NCBI GenBank assembly: GCA_002897995.1
Contig: BDTT01000012.1
Span: forward strand, 1-64,000
Origin: a bacterium BMS3Bbin10
GTDB lineage: Bacteria; Pseudomonadota; Alphaproteobacteria; Rhizobiales; Methyloligellaceae
Direction of reading: 5' to 3'
DNA: 64,000 bases
The position numbers and the translations under genes are program-made. The notes beneath the pieces are model-generated. The model saw only the letters and a program-made list of their open reading frames with translations, made no database searches and had not been told where the DNA came from. Positions within the stretch are counted from its first letter, which is position 1. Each line of letters begins with the position of its first letter. This document shows, in pieces, positions 26,401 to 37,037 of this stretch.

Positions 26401-27240
26401 CGCGGGGCCCGACAAAATGGAGTCCTTGCCCTGAAACAGGGCCGCCGATGTCAGCCCGCCGGAACTCGCCATGAACATGAGCTTGGGGGCGCTTCCCCCC
26501 ACCCCCGGCCCCTCCCCGCCGGGGGGAGGGGAGGCGGGCGCGCCCAGCTCTCCGGCGACCTTGTCCACATGGCGGCGCAGAATGGGCGAGAGATAGGCGT
26601 CGACGACGGCCGTGTCGCCGCGCCCGACAAACTTGATAAGCGGGCTTGCCTCATGGCTCGGCGAAACCTGGGTGAATCCGGTCTCGCGCGCGATTTGCGC
26701 GACGCGGGCTTCGTGGAGGGGGTAGGCATAGGCATGCATGAAGACGATGGCGACGGCGCGGATGCCGTCCTCATAAGCCGACCTCAGGGCGATTCGGGCG
26801 GCCTCTTCATCGAGCGGCGTTTCAACGCCGCCGTCCGCGCGCACCCGTTCGGGAATTTCCGCGACGCGAGAGTAGAGCAACTCCGGCTTCACGATATTGC
26901 GGGCGAAAATGTCGGGCCGCGCCTGATAGCCGATTTCCAGGGCGTCGCGGAAACCTTGCGTGGTGAGCAGCAGCACCCGCTCGCCTTGACGCTCCAGCAG
27001 CGCGTTGGTCGCAACCGTGGTGCCCATCTTGACCGCGCCAATGCGGCTTGAGGGAAGCGGATCGCCCGCGCCGACGCCGAGGAATTCGCGGATGCCCTGC
27101 AAAGCCGCGTCGTCATAGCTTTCAGGATTTTGCGAAAGCAGCTTGGCCGCTTTGATTTCGCCCGATGGCGCGCATGCGACCACATCGGTGAAGGTGCCGC
27201 CCCGGTCGATCCAGAAATACCATTTTCCCCGGTCCGTCAT
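23500..27240 (-). CDS. Fused ATP-dependent 5-oxoprolinase/hydantoinase (HyuA-HyuB), with two in-frame repeat insertions
   Basis: 1246 residues. The N-terminal HyuA half (about 1-690) has [13 protein letters not shown]-like [44 protein letters not shown] and [16 protein letters not shown], the actin-like ATP-binding core. The HyuB half (about 720-1246) has [38 protein letters not shown] and the glycine-rich [13 protein letters not shown] tail. The product opens lactam or hydantoin rings with ATP, e.g. 5-oxoproline to glutamate; the true substrate is open. Two stretches have no counterpart in the family: about residues 234-250 ([13 protein letters not shown]) and about 812-847 (from [10 protein letters not shown] to AVSENK). 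Both coincide with genomic palindromic repeats inserted in frame. Conserved blocks continue cleanly on both sides. Confidence 0.9.
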   Translation of the reverse strand: MTDRGKWYFWIDRGGTFTDVVACAPSGEIKAAKLLSQNPESYDDAALQGIREFLGVGAGDPLPSSRIGAVKMGTTVATNALLERQGERVLLLTTQGFRDALEIGYQARPDIFARNIVKPELLYSRVAEIPERVRADGGVETPLDEEAARIALRSAYEDGIRAVAIVFMHAYAYPLHEARVAQIARETGFTQVSPSHEASPLIKFVGRGDTAVVDAYLSPILRRHVDKVAGELGAPASPPPGGEGPGVGGSAPKLMFMASSGGLTSAALFQGKDSILSGPAGGVVGAVETAGIAGLKKIIGFDMGGTSTDVSHYAGSYERSFETQVAGVRMRAPMMRIHTVAAGGGSVLHYDGARFRVGPDSAGADPGPRCYRRGGPLTVTDANVMVGKLSPEFFPAIFGPAQDQPLDAEAVKKAFGDLARAIGDDRPPEEVADGFLRIAVENMANAIKKISIQRGYDVTEYALVSFGGAGGQHACMIADVLGMETIHMHPLSGVLSAYGMGLASIRASRQRAIEKPLDAAALEEVKSIGAELEKENISELAGQDVAADDMGTQLRVHLRYQGTDTALPVTVGTLKTMRAAFEAEHKQRFGFTDPDCPIVIEAIEVETSGGGADAREKEFPLTREPAPAPYAATRFFSNRKWRDAGVFLRRQLEPGHEILGPALIIEDNQTVVLEPGWGAEVTTHNHLLLTRATPRPKRDAVGTKADPVMLEVFNNLFMSIAEQMGVALQNTAHSVNIKERLDFSCALFDAQGQLIANAPHMPVHLGSMDRSVETIIRENAGKLRPGDVYMLNAPYNGGTHLPDITVVTPVFSVGQDIRAQRGKRERAPAGQAAPAEARLKAGTAVSENKILFYVASRGHHADIGGISPGSMSPDARTIEEEGVYIDNFLLVEAGGFREAEARALLNQAKYPARNPDDNIADLKAQVAANEKGVAELRSMVDHFGLDTVQAYMGHVQDNAEESVRRVIDVLKDSAFEVEMDQGTKIAVAIRVDKEARTASVDFTGTSPAQDNNFNAPEPVTRAAVLYVFRVMVDDRIPMNAGCLKPIHIILPENSMLSPAYPAAVVAGNVETSQVVTNALFAALGALGSAQGTMNNLTFGNEKYQYYETICSGAPAGPGFDGADAVHTHMTNTRLTDPEILELRYPVLLEDFHIRQGSGGKGKWCAGNGISRTLRFLERMDCAILSGFREVRPFGMEGGGPGQCGANAVRRADGNVEKLKGCDRTVLEAGEAIMIQTPTGGGFGKAE
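24694..24806 (-). repeat. Palindromic repeat inserted in frame in the oxoprolinase gene
   Basis: About 110 nt between the codons for PVFSV and ILFYVASRG, which are adjacent in the family. Its edge at 24694-24717 is an exact 24-nt inverted copy of 8652-8675. The other end contains CCTCGCTGCGCTCGGATGTC, typical of REP-like DNA. It encodes about 36 arginine/alanine-rich residues without breaking the frame. Confidence 0.65.
26493..26540 (-). repeat. GC-rich palindrome (CCCCTCCCC..GGGGAGGGG) inserted in frame in the oxoprolinase gene
   Basis: CCCCTCCCC GCCGG GGGGAGGGG is a near-perfect hairpin coding for [12 protein letters not shown] between KVAGELG and [13 protein letters not shown] relative of this palindrome sits between genes at 30474-30493. 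Confidence 0.6.
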
Positions 27241-27297
27241 GGGGCAAAAGCAATAGGGCGCGAAAGAAGCGCGCGCAATGGGGTCAGCTGCGCCGGA

Positions 27298-27387
27298 TCA
27301 CGCGCCCGGGGCGCTTTGCATATATGTAATCAGGTAAATTCCGCCGGCGACGATGGCGGCGGTCATGAGCCAGAAAATTATTTTCAT
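27298..27387 (-). CDS. Candidate 29-residue membrane peptide
   Basis: ATG at 27387, TGA at 27298. Product MKIIFWLMTAAIVAGGIYLI then TYMQSAPGA: one membrane-spanning helix with a positive N-terminus and a short tail. AGAAGAAGG lies about 9 nt upstream, a usable ribosome binding site. It lies between the DMT transporter gene (90 nt upstream) and the oxoprolinase (57 nt downstream), all on the same strand, so it may be part of that transcript. No family recognised. Confidence 0.5.
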   Translation of the reverse strand: MKIIFWLMTAAIVAGGIYLITYMQSAPGA

Positions 27388-27477
27388 CACGGGTGGCCTT
27401 CTTCTGTGTTGCTGCTGGAGGATAGGTGCAACTCGCGGGGTCATGCAATTCACTTCCGTTACTTCTGACGCCAGGCC

Positions 27478-28353
27478 CTATGAGACCCGCATTCTCTGCC
27501 CCGCGGCGACGAGGGCGACGACGAGCAGGGCGAAACCAATCTCGATCCAGGTGATCTGCTCTCCCAGCAGCAATGCGGCCGCGCCCAGCGTCACGAAGGT
27601 TTGCAGCAATTGCAGCTGACCGACCTTGGCGACGCCGCCGAGCGCCAGCCCCTGATACCAGGCGAAGAAGCCGATAAACTGGCTGAACAGCGCCAGATAC
27701 AGGAATCCCGCCCAGGCCGACGCCGGGGCGCTCCAGTTGATGGGCGTGCCCATGAATATCAGCCCGGCCAGCAATATCGGAGCCGCGATCACCAGCGCCC
27801 AGCAAATGACCTGCCAGCCGCCCATGGAGCGCGCCAGCACACCGCCTTCCGCATAGCCGATCGCCACGGCTACGATGGCGGCGGCGAGCAGCAGATCGGC
27901 GGTGCGGACACCTTCGGCTCCCGCCCCTTCGATGAGCGTGAATGCCAGTACGGCGGCGGTCCCGGCGATGCTGCACGCCCAGAACCCTTTCGAGGGCCGC
28001 TCCCCGGCCGATATGACGCCCGCGACAGCGGTTGCCAGCGGCAGGATGGCGAGGACGATGCCGCCATGGGCAGCGGGCACATATTGCATCGCCAGGGTCG
28101 CCAGCAGCGGAAAGGCGAGCACGACGCCGGCCGATGCGATCGCCAGGGATCGCCAGGTTTCTCTGGGCGGCCATTTCTGCCGGGTTGCGAGCAGAACGAT
28201 CGCGGCGGCGAATGCGGCGACGAGCCCGCGTCCCAATCCTATGAACCAGGGGTCAAGGCCATTGAGGCTGGCCCGCGTGGCCGGCAGCGTCAGCCCGAAA
28301 ATGACAACGCCGGTCAGCCCGAGCACGAGGCCGGCACGCTCGGGGTTTTTCAT
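27478..28353 (-). CDS. DMT-superfamily transporter (EamA domains)
   Basis: 291 residues, about ten hydrophobic segments in two EamA repeats (about 8-140 and 150-285). Motifs such as GLTLPATRASLNGLDPWFIGLGR at the N-terminus and LQLLQTFVTLGAAALLLGEQITWIEIG at the C-terminus, with the conserved GE in loop 9, fit RhaT/EamA exporters of amino acids or metabolites. First gene of the minus-strand run 20.5-28.4 kb, so it may export or import a compound handled by the oxoprolinase set (inference). Confidence 0.88.
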   Translation of the reverse strand: MKNPERAGLVLGLTGVVIFGLTLPATRASLNGLDPWFIGLGRGLVAAFAAAIVLLATRQKWPPRETWRSLAIASAGVVLAFPLLATLAMQYVPAAHGGIVLAILPLATAVAGVISAGERPSKGFWACSIAGTAAVLAFTLIEGAGAEGVRTADLLLAAAIVAVAIGYAEGGVLARSMGGWQVICWALVIAAPILLAGLIFMGTPINWSAPASAWAGFLYLALFSQFIGFFAWYQGLALGGVAKVGQLQLLQTFVTLGAAALLLGEQITWIEIGFALLVVALVAAGQRMRVS

Positions 28354-28521
28354 CGAAATACCAATAAGGAGGGGCTGGGCCCTGGAGCACGCCCGCGGTT
28401 GACGGAATTCTGCAAGTTCGAATTCGGCAGTTTAGTCCCTTGCGGGAGGTCGAGCCATCTGTTTGCTGAAAAAGGTGATTCTTCTCATGCATTTTACGAA
28501 AAAATGCGTATGCTGCGGGCC

Positions 28522-29247
28522 ATGTCGATTTGGGGAAAAATGGCGGGCGCCGCCGCGGGGCTAGCGGTAGGCGGTCCCATAGGCGCTCTTGTGGGGGGAT
28601 TTGCCGGGCATTTCGCGATTGATCGCGACAAGGACGGCGAAGACTCCGCCGGGGGTGAAAATCAGGTTGCCTTCACCGTGGGCGTCATTGCGCTTGGCGC
28701 GAAGATGGCCAAGGCCGACGGTGTGGTGACGCCCGATGAGGTCAACGCCTTCAAGGACGTCTTCAAGGTGCCGGAAGGCGAGATGAAGAATGTCGCCCGC
28801 GTGTTCAATCTGGCGAAGCAGGACATTGCCGGCTACGAGGCCTATGCCGATCAGCTGGCCAGCATGTTCAAGGACAACAAGAAGCTTCTTGAAGATATTC
28901 TCGATGGCCTGTTCCATATCGCCGGAGCCGATGAAGTGATGCATCCGGCCGAAGAAGCCTATCTTGGTGAGGTCGCCAGCCGGTTCGGCTTCTCCCCGAC
29001 CGAGTTCAAATATATCCAGGCGCGCCATGTGGCGTCGGACAAGCGCAACCCATACGACGTGCTGGAAGTCACGCCCGAGATTTCGGACGGCGACCTCAAG
29101 ACCCATTACCGCAAGCTGGTTGCCGAAAATCATCCCGACAAACTGCTGGCGCGCGGGGTTCCGCAAGAGTTCATCGCACTGGCGACGGAAAAGATCGCCA
29201 CCATCAACGAAGCCTATGACGAGGTTGCCAAGGAACGCGGGATTTGA
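28522..29247 (+). CDS. djlA: TerB/DjlA-type J-domain co-chaperone
   Basis: 241 residues. MSIWGKMAGAAAGLAVGGP and IGALVGGFAGH form a glycine-rich N-terminal membrane helix. TerB domain about 50-150 (VGVIALGAKMAKADGVVTPDEV, with acidic helix pairs). C-terminal J-domain about 175-240: NPYDVLEVTPE and the essential HPD in ENHPDKLLARG. DjlA anchors DnaK to the inner membrane and stimulates its ATPase. An upstream in-frame ATG at 28504 would add MRMLRA; MSIWGK is the common family start. It overlaps the next gene by 4 nt. Confidence 0.88.
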   Translation: MSIWGKMAGAAAGLAVGGPIGALVGGFAGHFAIDRDKDGEDSAGGENQVAFTVGVIALGAKMAKADGVVTPDEVNAFKDVFKVPEGEMKNVARVFNLAKQDIAGYEAYADQLASMFKDNKKLLEDILDGLFHIAGADEVMHPAEEAYLGEVASRFGFSPTEFKYIQARHVASDKRNPYDVLEVTPEISDGDLKTHYRKLVAENHPDKLLARGVPQEFIALATEKIATINEAYDEVAKERGI

Positions 29248-30029
29248 CGCCTGACACGTCTCTCGTCACGCTTTACTGCCCTTCGCCAAATTTTGAGCCG
29301 CGCAAGGATGCCCGCGCGGCCGAAATGCTGCTGCTCCACTATACGGGCATGGAGAGCGCCGAGGGCGCGCTCGCCTGGCTGACGGCACCGGAGTCGAAAG
29401 TCTCCTGCCATTATCTCGTCGATGAGCAGGGCCGTATCACGCAGATGGTGGCTGAAGAGATGCGCGCCTGGCATGCGGGCAATTCCCACTGGGCGGGGGA
29501 GGACGATATCAATTCCCGCTCCATCGGCATCGAGATTCACAACCCCGGTCACGAGCTGGGTTACCCGGATTTCCCGAACGTTCAGATGAGCGCGGTTGCG
29601 GATCTGTGCGGCGATATTCTCAAACGCAACCAAATCCGGCCCGAACGCGTGCTGGCCCATAGCGACGTGGCGCCGGCGCGCAAACGCGACCCGGGCGAAA
29701 AATTCGACTGGCCGCGGCTGGCGAAGGCGGGCATCGGACTGTGGGTGGAGCCCGAGCCGGTTGGGTCCGGCGACGGGCTGGGGCCGGGCAGCGAAGGCGA
29801 TGAGGTGAAGGGCCTTCAGGAGGCCTTGAAGACATTCGGCTATGGACTTGAGATAACGGGAACATATGACGCGGCAACCAAGAGCGTGGTGCGCGCGTTC
29901 CAGCGCCACTGGCGGCCGGAACGCGTCGATGGGCGCGCGGACCGGTCCGTGCGGGTGACGCTTGAGCGGTTGATTGAGGCCATGACCCAAGGGTCCGGGC
30001 AGTCAGGTATTAACGCTGTAATTCGATAA
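29244..30029 (+). CDS. N-acetylmuramoyl-L-alanine amidase with peptidoglycan-binding domain
   Basis: 261 residues from a TTG that overlaps the J-domain gene stop (TTGA). Amidase_2 zinc ligands are visible as the histidine of LLLHYTGM near 31, the histidine of VLAHSDVAPAR near 135 and the aspartate of KRDPGEKFDW near 147. SIGIEIHNPGHE is the catalytic glutamate region. The C-terminal 70 residues hold a PG_binding_1 repeat (EVKGLQEALKTFGYGL...DAATKSVVRAFQRHW). No signal peptide, so like AmiD/AmpD relatives without one it may act in the cytoplasm on recycled muropeptides. ATG is absent nearby, and translation probably depends on the upstream gene. Confidence 0.85.
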   Translation: MTPDTSLVTLYCPSPNFEPRKDARAAEMLLLHYTGMESAEGALAWLTAPESKVSCHYLVDEQGRITQMVAEEMRAWHAGNSHWAGEDDINSRSIGIEIHNPGHELGYPDFPNVQMSAVADLCGDILKRNQIRPERVLAHSDVAPARKRDPGEKFDWPRLAKAGIGLWVEPEPVGSGDGLGPGSEGDEVKGLQEALKTFGYGLEITGTYDAATKSVVRAFQRHWRPERVDGRADRSVRVTLERLIEAMTQGSGQSGINAVIR

Positions 30030-30121
30030 ATTGCCATATTCCCCCTCAGTTTTGCCGCACTCGCGCGATTTAGTGTTCAGCCTTGGCCGGGGGGCGTGTA
30101 TTAGCGTGAGGAAATACAATT

Positions 30122-30421
30122 ATGGCATCAAACGAACTCGACCGGTTGCGGGCGCTCGCCAGCTTTGCCGACCAGATTTGCGGTCTTGCCAATGACGGAG
30201 AAGAAGCGCGCCGGCGCATCAATCACCTGATCAGCCGGTCGGAGGAAGACATCAAGACCAAGAGCCTGGAAATACAGATGCAGCAGTCGCATATCGCGCT
30301 GCTGAAGCATCTGGACGGCTTCATGTCCCGGCCGCTCGACGCCGCAGGCCAGTTTCGCCTGGGTGAAGCCCCGGGTGCAGCCCCGGGTGCGGGCCCGCGC
30401 GCCATCGCCGACCGGAAATAG
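30122..30421 (+). CDS. Small hypothetical protein, helical
   Basis: 99 residues, preceded by GTGAGGAAATACAATT, a fair ribosome binding site. Residues 1-70 are charged and predicted helical (ELDRLRALASFADQI, RRINHLISRSEEDIKTKSLE), able to form a coiled coil; the last 30 are low-complexity (GAAPGAGP). I do not recognise a family. The ATPG repeat tail overlaps the start of a repeat-rich spacer, so the true C-terminus may have been extended by repeat DNA. Confidence 0.5.
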   Translation: MASNELDRLRALASFADQICGLANDGEEARRRINHLISRSEEDIKTKSLEIQMQQSHIALLKHLDGFMSRPLDAAGQFRLGEAPGAAPGAGPRAIADRK

Positions 30422-30465
30422 GCTGCGAACACGGATCAGCCGGCGCTGCGGCGCGGCGCCAGCCA

Positions 30466-30588
30466 ATAATCACCTCTCCCCTGCGGGGGGAGGTCGAACC
30501 GCGGATTCGCGTGAGGGGAACGGCGGTTGCCGGTTCGCTCACGGCTGACCTCACTCTCCAGCCCTCTCCCGCCGGGGTGACGAATGTG
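30466..30588. repeat. Composite intergenic repeat (CTCCCC..GGGGAGG plus GCTCACGGCTG)
   Basis: CACCTCTCCCCTGCGGGGGG then AGGTC forms a hairpin; further on TTCGCTCACGGCTG is shared with the palindrome at 8598 and with the insertion in the oxoprolinase gene. It fills the space between two convergent genes. Confidence 0.6.
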
Positions 30589-30593
30589 ACCTC

Positions 30594-31250
30594 TCAGGCG
30601 TGGCGCTTGAGAGTCTCGACAACCGACGCCGGAACCTCAACACCATCCAGAAGCCGCCCGTCGTCCTGCGGTGCGCCGAACGCGTGCCGGACCGGGATCA
30701 CACCGCTCCAGACCGGCAGCGCATAATCCTCATCGTCGTCGATGGGGCCGCCGGTGCGCGCCTTTGCGACGGCGTGCTCGATCGGCACGGCGAAGACGCC
30801 TGTGCTCTTCAGCTCCTTGTCGTTCATGGGGCGGGCCTCGTCCCAGCGGCCCGGCGCCAGATGGTCCGTTATCTGTGCAAGCGCTTGCGTCATTTCATCC
30901 GCGTCCGTCACCTGCCGCGCCATGCCATGGATGACCACGGACCGGTAATTCATTGACGAATGGAACGCGGAGCGCGCCAGCACCAGCGCGTCCACCAGCG
31001 TAACTTCGATGCACACCGGTACGCCTTTGCCCAGCGTCTTGGCGATGCGCGCCGCCTTGGCGCCGTGCAGATAAAGCGTCTCGCCGATGCGCCCGTAAAT
31101 CATCGGGATGACCATCGGCCAGTCATTGTCGGTAAAGCCGACATGGGCGAGGAGCGCCTCATCGAGGATGGCGTGGACGGTTTCCTTGTCATAGGAGGCG
31201 CGGTCGCTCTTGCGCACCTTGTTCAATTTTGTTTTTGCATATGTGTTCAT
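30594..31250 (-). CDS. Pyridoxamine 5'-phosphate oxidase-like flavoprotein (NimA type)
   Basis: 218 residues. ILDEALLAHVGFTDNDWPMV with IPMIYGRIGETLYLHGAKAARIAKTL (split-barrel FMN-binding fold, about 30-75) and HSSMNYRSVVIHGMA near 98-112 match the NimA/nitroimidazole-resistance-like branch of PNPOx proteins. FMN or heme cofactor. Divergently transcribed from the MocR-type regulator, 100 bp apart, the usual arrangement for a regulator and its target. Actual substrate unknown. Confidence 0.85.
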   Translation of the reverse strand: MNTYAKTKLNKVRKSDRASYDKETVHAILDEALLAHVGFTDNDWPMVIPMIYGRIGETLYLHGAKAARIAKTLGKGVPVCIEVTLVDALVLARSAFHSSMNYRSVVIHGMARQVTDADEMTQALAQITDHLAPGRWDEARPMNDKELKSTGVFAVPIEHAVAKARTGGPIDDDEDYALPVWSGVIPVRHAFGAPQDDGRLLDGVEVPASVVETLKRHA

Positions 31251-31306
31251 GGGAGGGTGAAACTTTCCTGGATTGATGTTGCTCCTGCATTGATAGCCTC
31301 GTAAAA

Positions 31307-31343
31307 GGCTCTATGAAAAGAGCCATTATTCAGAAAATAATGG
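31307..31343. promoter_or_regulatory. Palindromic operator candidates between NimA-like gene and MocR regulator
   Basis: CCATTATT (31323-31330) and AATAATGG (31336-31343) form a perfect 8-bp inverted repeat with a 5-nt centre. Just before it GGCTCT (31307-31312) pairs with AGAGCC (31319-31324). Both lie in the divergent intergenic region and are plausible binding sites of the regulator. Confidence 0.5.
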
Positions 31344-31350
31344 GGCCATT

Positions 31351-32826
31351 TTGCAGGATGTATTCTCAGGTGTCGTAGATCTTGAGCGGTCCGCGCGGCA
31401 ATCGCTTTACCGCCAGCTCTATGAGCAGTTGCGCGGCGCGATCCTCGACGGGCGGCTGCCCGCTGGGACACGCATTCCCTCCAGCCGGGCCATGGCGGCG
31501 CAGTTGGGCGTGGCGCGCAACACGGTGCTGGCGGCGGTGGAGCAACTGGCCGCCGAAGGGTTCCTTGAAGCGCGGCGGGGCTCGGGGACGCTCGTCTCCG
31601 CCCAGCTCTCCGCCGGTTTGACGCGGGCGGCGCGGCAGCGCAGGTCCGGCACGCGCCCTGTTTACGCCCTGTCGGCTGCGGGCACGCGTCTTGCCGGCAT
31701 CAGCCGCACGAGTGACGGGGGAGAAACTCCAAGGCCGTTCATGCCGGGCATTCCCGACATTGGCGCATTCCCGGCGGCGATCTGGGCGAGGCTTCTGAGA
31801 CGCGAGACACAGCGCTTGCAGCCCGAGGCGCTGGCCTATGGGTGGACCGCGGGCCATCCAAGGCTGCGCGAAGTCCTGTGCGCGCATTTGCGCGAGATGC
31901 GGGGCATCCAGGCCGAACCCGAACAGATCATCATCACATCCTCGGCTCAAGGAGCGCTCGACCTTCTCGCCCGCGCTCTTGTTGGCCCGGGAGACAGGGT
32001 GTGGCTGGAGGAGCCGGGCTATCTTGGCGCGCGCGCGGCATTTTCAGGAGCCGGCGCGCGGCTTGTCCCGGTGCCGGTTGACGCCCATGGCCTCAACCCG
32101 AACGGAAAGCACGCCGTCCCTCGCGCCATTTATGTGACGCCCTCGCATCAATATCCTACCGGGCGGCTGATGCCGCTCGCGCGCAGACTGGAATTGCTGG
32201 ACGTCGCCGAGCGCCACGGCGCATACGTCATCGAAGACGACTATGACAGCGAGTTCCAGTTCAAGGGCCGCCCGGTCGCGGCCTTGCAGGGGCTGGACCC
32301 TGAAGGGCGCGTTCTCTATGTCGGCACCTTCTCCAAAATTCTCCAGCCCGGTTTGCGCGTGGGCTACGCGGTTGTGCCGAGTGCGCTGGCGGGGCCCCTG
32401 GGAGCGATTCAGCGCAACACCGGGCAGATCGTCCCGGTGGCCATACAACTGGCGCTGGCGGCGTTCATCGAAGAGGGGCATCTGCGCGCCCATGTGCGGC
32501 GGATGTGCGCCCTTTACGAGCAGCGCCAGCGCGCGCTGGCCGATGGGCTGTCGGCGCTTTTCAAGGGCTTGCTGACTGTCGAGAAACCGGCCGGCGGCAT
32601 GCAGCTTATCGCCGGGTTGCCCGGCAAGATTGACGATACGGCCATCGTTGCCAGGCTGGCGGAGAGGGGGGTGCAGGCGCGGGCGCTCAGCAGCTTCTAT
32701 CTGGGCAAGGCAAAAAGCCAGGGGTTGCTGCTGGGATTTGCCGGGTATGCGAGCGAGGCGATCGAGGCGGGGCTTAAGGAGATCAAAGAGATACTGCGCT
32801 CTAATACCGATGGCCAACCCCTTTGA
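31351..32826 (+). CDS. MocR/PdxR-family regulator (GntR HTH plus aminotransferase domain)
   Basis: 491 residues from a TTG. N-terminal winged helix (about 12-80): [53 protein letters not shown]-terminal fold-type I domain (about 125-485): [49 protein letters not shown] and the PLP lysine in [17 protein letters not shown]. MocR proteins sense PLP or amino compounds. The product is probably a regulator of the divergent flavoprotein gene and itself. No ATG fits the frame near the HTH, so TTG start is likely. Confidence 0.85.
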   Translation: MQDVFSGVVDLERSARQSLYRQLYEQLRGAILDGRLPAGTRIPSSRAMAAQLGVARNTVLAAVEQLAAEGFLEARRGSGTLVSAQLSAGLTRAARQRRSGTRPVYALSAAGTRLAGISRTSDGGETPRPFMPGIPDIGAFPAAIWARLLRRETQRLQPEALAYGWTAGHPRLREVLCAHLREMRGIQAEPEQIIITSSAQGALDLLARALVGPGDRVWLEEPGYLGARAAFSGAGARLVPVPVDAHGLNPNGKHAVPRAIYVTPSHQYPTGRLMPLARRLELLDVAERHGAYVIEDDYDSEFQFKGRPVAALQGLDPEGRVLYVGTFSKILQPGLRVGYAVVPSALAGPLGAIQRNTGQIVPVAIQLALAAFIEEGHLRAHVRRMCALYEQRQRALADGLSALFKGLLTVEKPAGGMQLIAGLPGKIDDTAIVARLAERGVQARALSSFYLGKAKSQGLLLGFAGYASEAIEAGLKEIKEILRSNTDGQPL

Positions 32827-32839
32827 CTCGTGGCCCATG

Positions 32840-32941
32840 CTTCGAGACGCGCCCTCGCGGACGCTCCTCAGCATGAGGTATATAATTACTATTCCTGCCC
32901 ACAAACCTCATCCTGAGGAGGCGCGAAGCGCCGTCTCGAAG
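32840..32941. repeat. Inverted repeat with CTTCGAGACG ends
   Basis: CTTCGAGACG (32840-32849) is inverted as CGTCTCGAAG (32932-32941), with an inner CCTCAGCATGAGG and CCTCATCCTGAGG. Elements with this CTTCGAGAC...CCTCATCCTGAGG plan are very frequent in alphaproteobacterial genomes. Confidence 0.7.
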
Positions 32942-33059
32942 GATGTGCGGACCGGTCAGACTTAGCGGCCCATGCTATAATTCCTCTTTGCAATGTCCCG
33001 GCACTTGACCAATGAGGGTCCAATTCCTTTATTGTTTATGGAAAGCTTTAGGAGTTGTG

Positions 33060-33263
33060 ATGTCCAGAGACCGGAAAGAGGAAGCGTGGGCAGAAGCCGT
33101 CAAAATGGCAAGCTCTGGCGACTATAAAAGCGCGTCGCACGTCGAGGATATTATGAGGTCCAATGGCTACTCACATGAAGTCAATGCGTGGCGCGGCAAG
33201 TGGGAGCATGACCGCTTGGATCAATTGTGCCGCGACGGTATAGAAAACAAGAATAATACCTAA
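33060..33263 (+). CDS. Hypothetical 67-residue protein
   Basis: Start ATG at 33060 after TTTAGGAG, 7 nt away. The product (MSRDRKEEAWAEAVKMA...NGYSHEVNAWRGKWEHDRLD) is soluble, charged and helical. Base composition is lower in GC than the chromosome around it. Followed 25 nt later by another unknown gene on the same strand, so they may form a two-gene unit. No family recognised. Confidence 0.55.
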   Translation: MSRDRKEEAWAEAVKMASSGDYKSASHVEDIMRSNGYSHEVNAWRGKWEHDRLDQLCRDGIENKNNT

Positions 33264-33288
33264 TGATCCCAAGCGAGAAAGACGCATA

Positions 33289-33747
33289 ATGGAAAAATGG
33301 CCGCTCGACAAGCTTCAAGGGCGGAAGTCGTTTGAAGATTGGAGCGAATTTTTCGCCACGCTAACCCCCTACGCTGTAGGAGAAGTTTGCGTTGATGCAA
33401 TGAGTCAAGACCTGGGTGTCCCTGAATCTCTGAACTTCTATTCTGCGGGAATAAACAGACTGCGTGACATGGCGCAGATATCGACTGCATTGACAGACGC
33501 TCAACGCGATGCAGCGATGGGTTTTTCTAAAAAAGTTTTATCTTATGTTGAAGCGCAGTTTGTAGCATGGCCAGACGCTTTAGAACGCCTGAGAGATGCA
33601 CTCTCCTACTCGGATGAATTCTATCAAATATGGGGGACTGAAGCCGCGCGCGAATTTCTATACGAGCGCGGCTTTTATGATGAGTACGGCGTGCAACTAA
33701 AACCTATGGAGGAAGAAGATGAGGGTCCTCCTAGGATTTCAAACTGA
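33289..33747 (+). CDS. Hypothetical 152-residue protein
   Basis: Starts MEKWPLDKLQGRKSFEDWSE; soluble, acidic, no membrane segment or signal peptide. Codon use is less GC-biased than the core genes. A weak site (GAAAGACGCATA) precedes the ATG. It sits between the small 67-residue gene and rnpB. I do not recognise a family; short modules of this kind beside RNA genes are often horizontally acquired. Confidence 0.55.
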   Translation: MEKWPLDKLQGRKSFEDWSEFFATLTPYAVGEVCVDAMSQDLGVPESLNFYSAGINRLRDMAQISTALTDAQRDAAMGFSKKVLSYVEAQFVAWPDALERLRDALSYSDEFYQIWGTEAAREFLYERGFYDEYGVQLKPMEEEDEGPPRISN

Positions 33748-33800
33748 AATGCTACCGGAATTCTCCGCGCCTGACCTCTGTTCACCTTGTCGGGGGGTAC

Positions 33801-33830
33801 TTGACGCAAACCACTCCAATCCCCTTATTC
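33801..33830 (+). promoter_or_regulatory. rnpB promoter
   Basis: TTGACG (33801-33806), 18-bp gap, TTATTC (33825-33830). The predicted start, 7-8 nt on, coincides with the 5' end of the RNase P RNA at 33838. Confidence 0.6.
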
Positions 33831-33837
33831 TGTTCAT

Positions 33838-34256
<419 letters not shown>

Positions 34257-34359
34257 ATGATTATGGGCCGGTCCACGCGAAACCGTGGGCCGGCCTTCCA
34301 GTACATTACACGTGCAGAAAATGCCAGGAGACGGTGAGCTTTTATCAATTCCCACTATC

Positions 34360-34451
34360 CGTCATTCCGGCGAACGCCGGAATCCAGTTGCTGCCGTAAA
34401 GAAATATTGCGGAGTTTGTTTTCTGGACCCCGGTTTTCACCGGGGTGACGG
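34360..34451. repeat. Inverted dispersed repeat (GTCATTCCGGCG..CCGGGGTGACGG)
   Basis: CGTCATTCCGGCGAACGCCG on the left and CCCCGGTTTTCACCGGGG then TGACGG on the right, two hairpins of the same family as the units at 1348 and 2006. Between rnpB and the katG terminator. Confidence 0.65.
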
Positions 34452-34477
34452 GAATGGGTGACTGGGATAACGAGAAA

Positions 34478-34513
34478 AAACGGCCGGTGCGGAATGAAGC
34501 TCCGCGCCGGCCG
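34478..34513 (-). terminator. Intrinsic terminator of katG
   Basis: ACGGCCGGTGCGGA pairs with TCCGCGCCGGCCGT around ATGAAGC. On the minus strand it is followed by TTTTTT. Located 28 nt after the katG stop. Confidence 0.8.
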
Positions 34514-34540
34514 TCCAGCTTTACCGATATGCTCTTGAGA

Positions 34541-36793
<2,253 letters not shown>

Positions 36794-36928
36794 TTATGCC
36801 TGGTCCGTAATTCTGGAATTATTCTAGTTAAACTTGGCGTAGATCAGACATAAGGTCCAATTGCAAAAATCTATCTTTATGATAAGAAAAACTGATTACA
36901 TAAAAAGGCAAACACGGGCGCTTTTATC

Positions 36929-37031
36929 TGTCCTGCCGCTGCGCTATTTGAGGACCCTTTTTTTGTCGTCCTATCGCTGCGCTATTTGAGGACCCCTTTT
37001 TTTGTCCTACTGCTGCGCTATTTGAGGACCC
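36929..37031 (-). repeat. Three tandem copies of the TCCTCA...TAGGACA repeat
   Basis: TGTCCT-N2-CGCTGCGCTATTTGAGGACC occurs at 36929-36957, 36965-36995 and 37001-37031, each separated by CCTTTTTTT-type spacers. They are inverted relative to the single copies at 1660-2353 and 53198. The third copy ends with GAGGACCC 6-9 nt before the oxyR start. Confidence 0.75.
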
Positions 37032-37037
37032 GTAACG

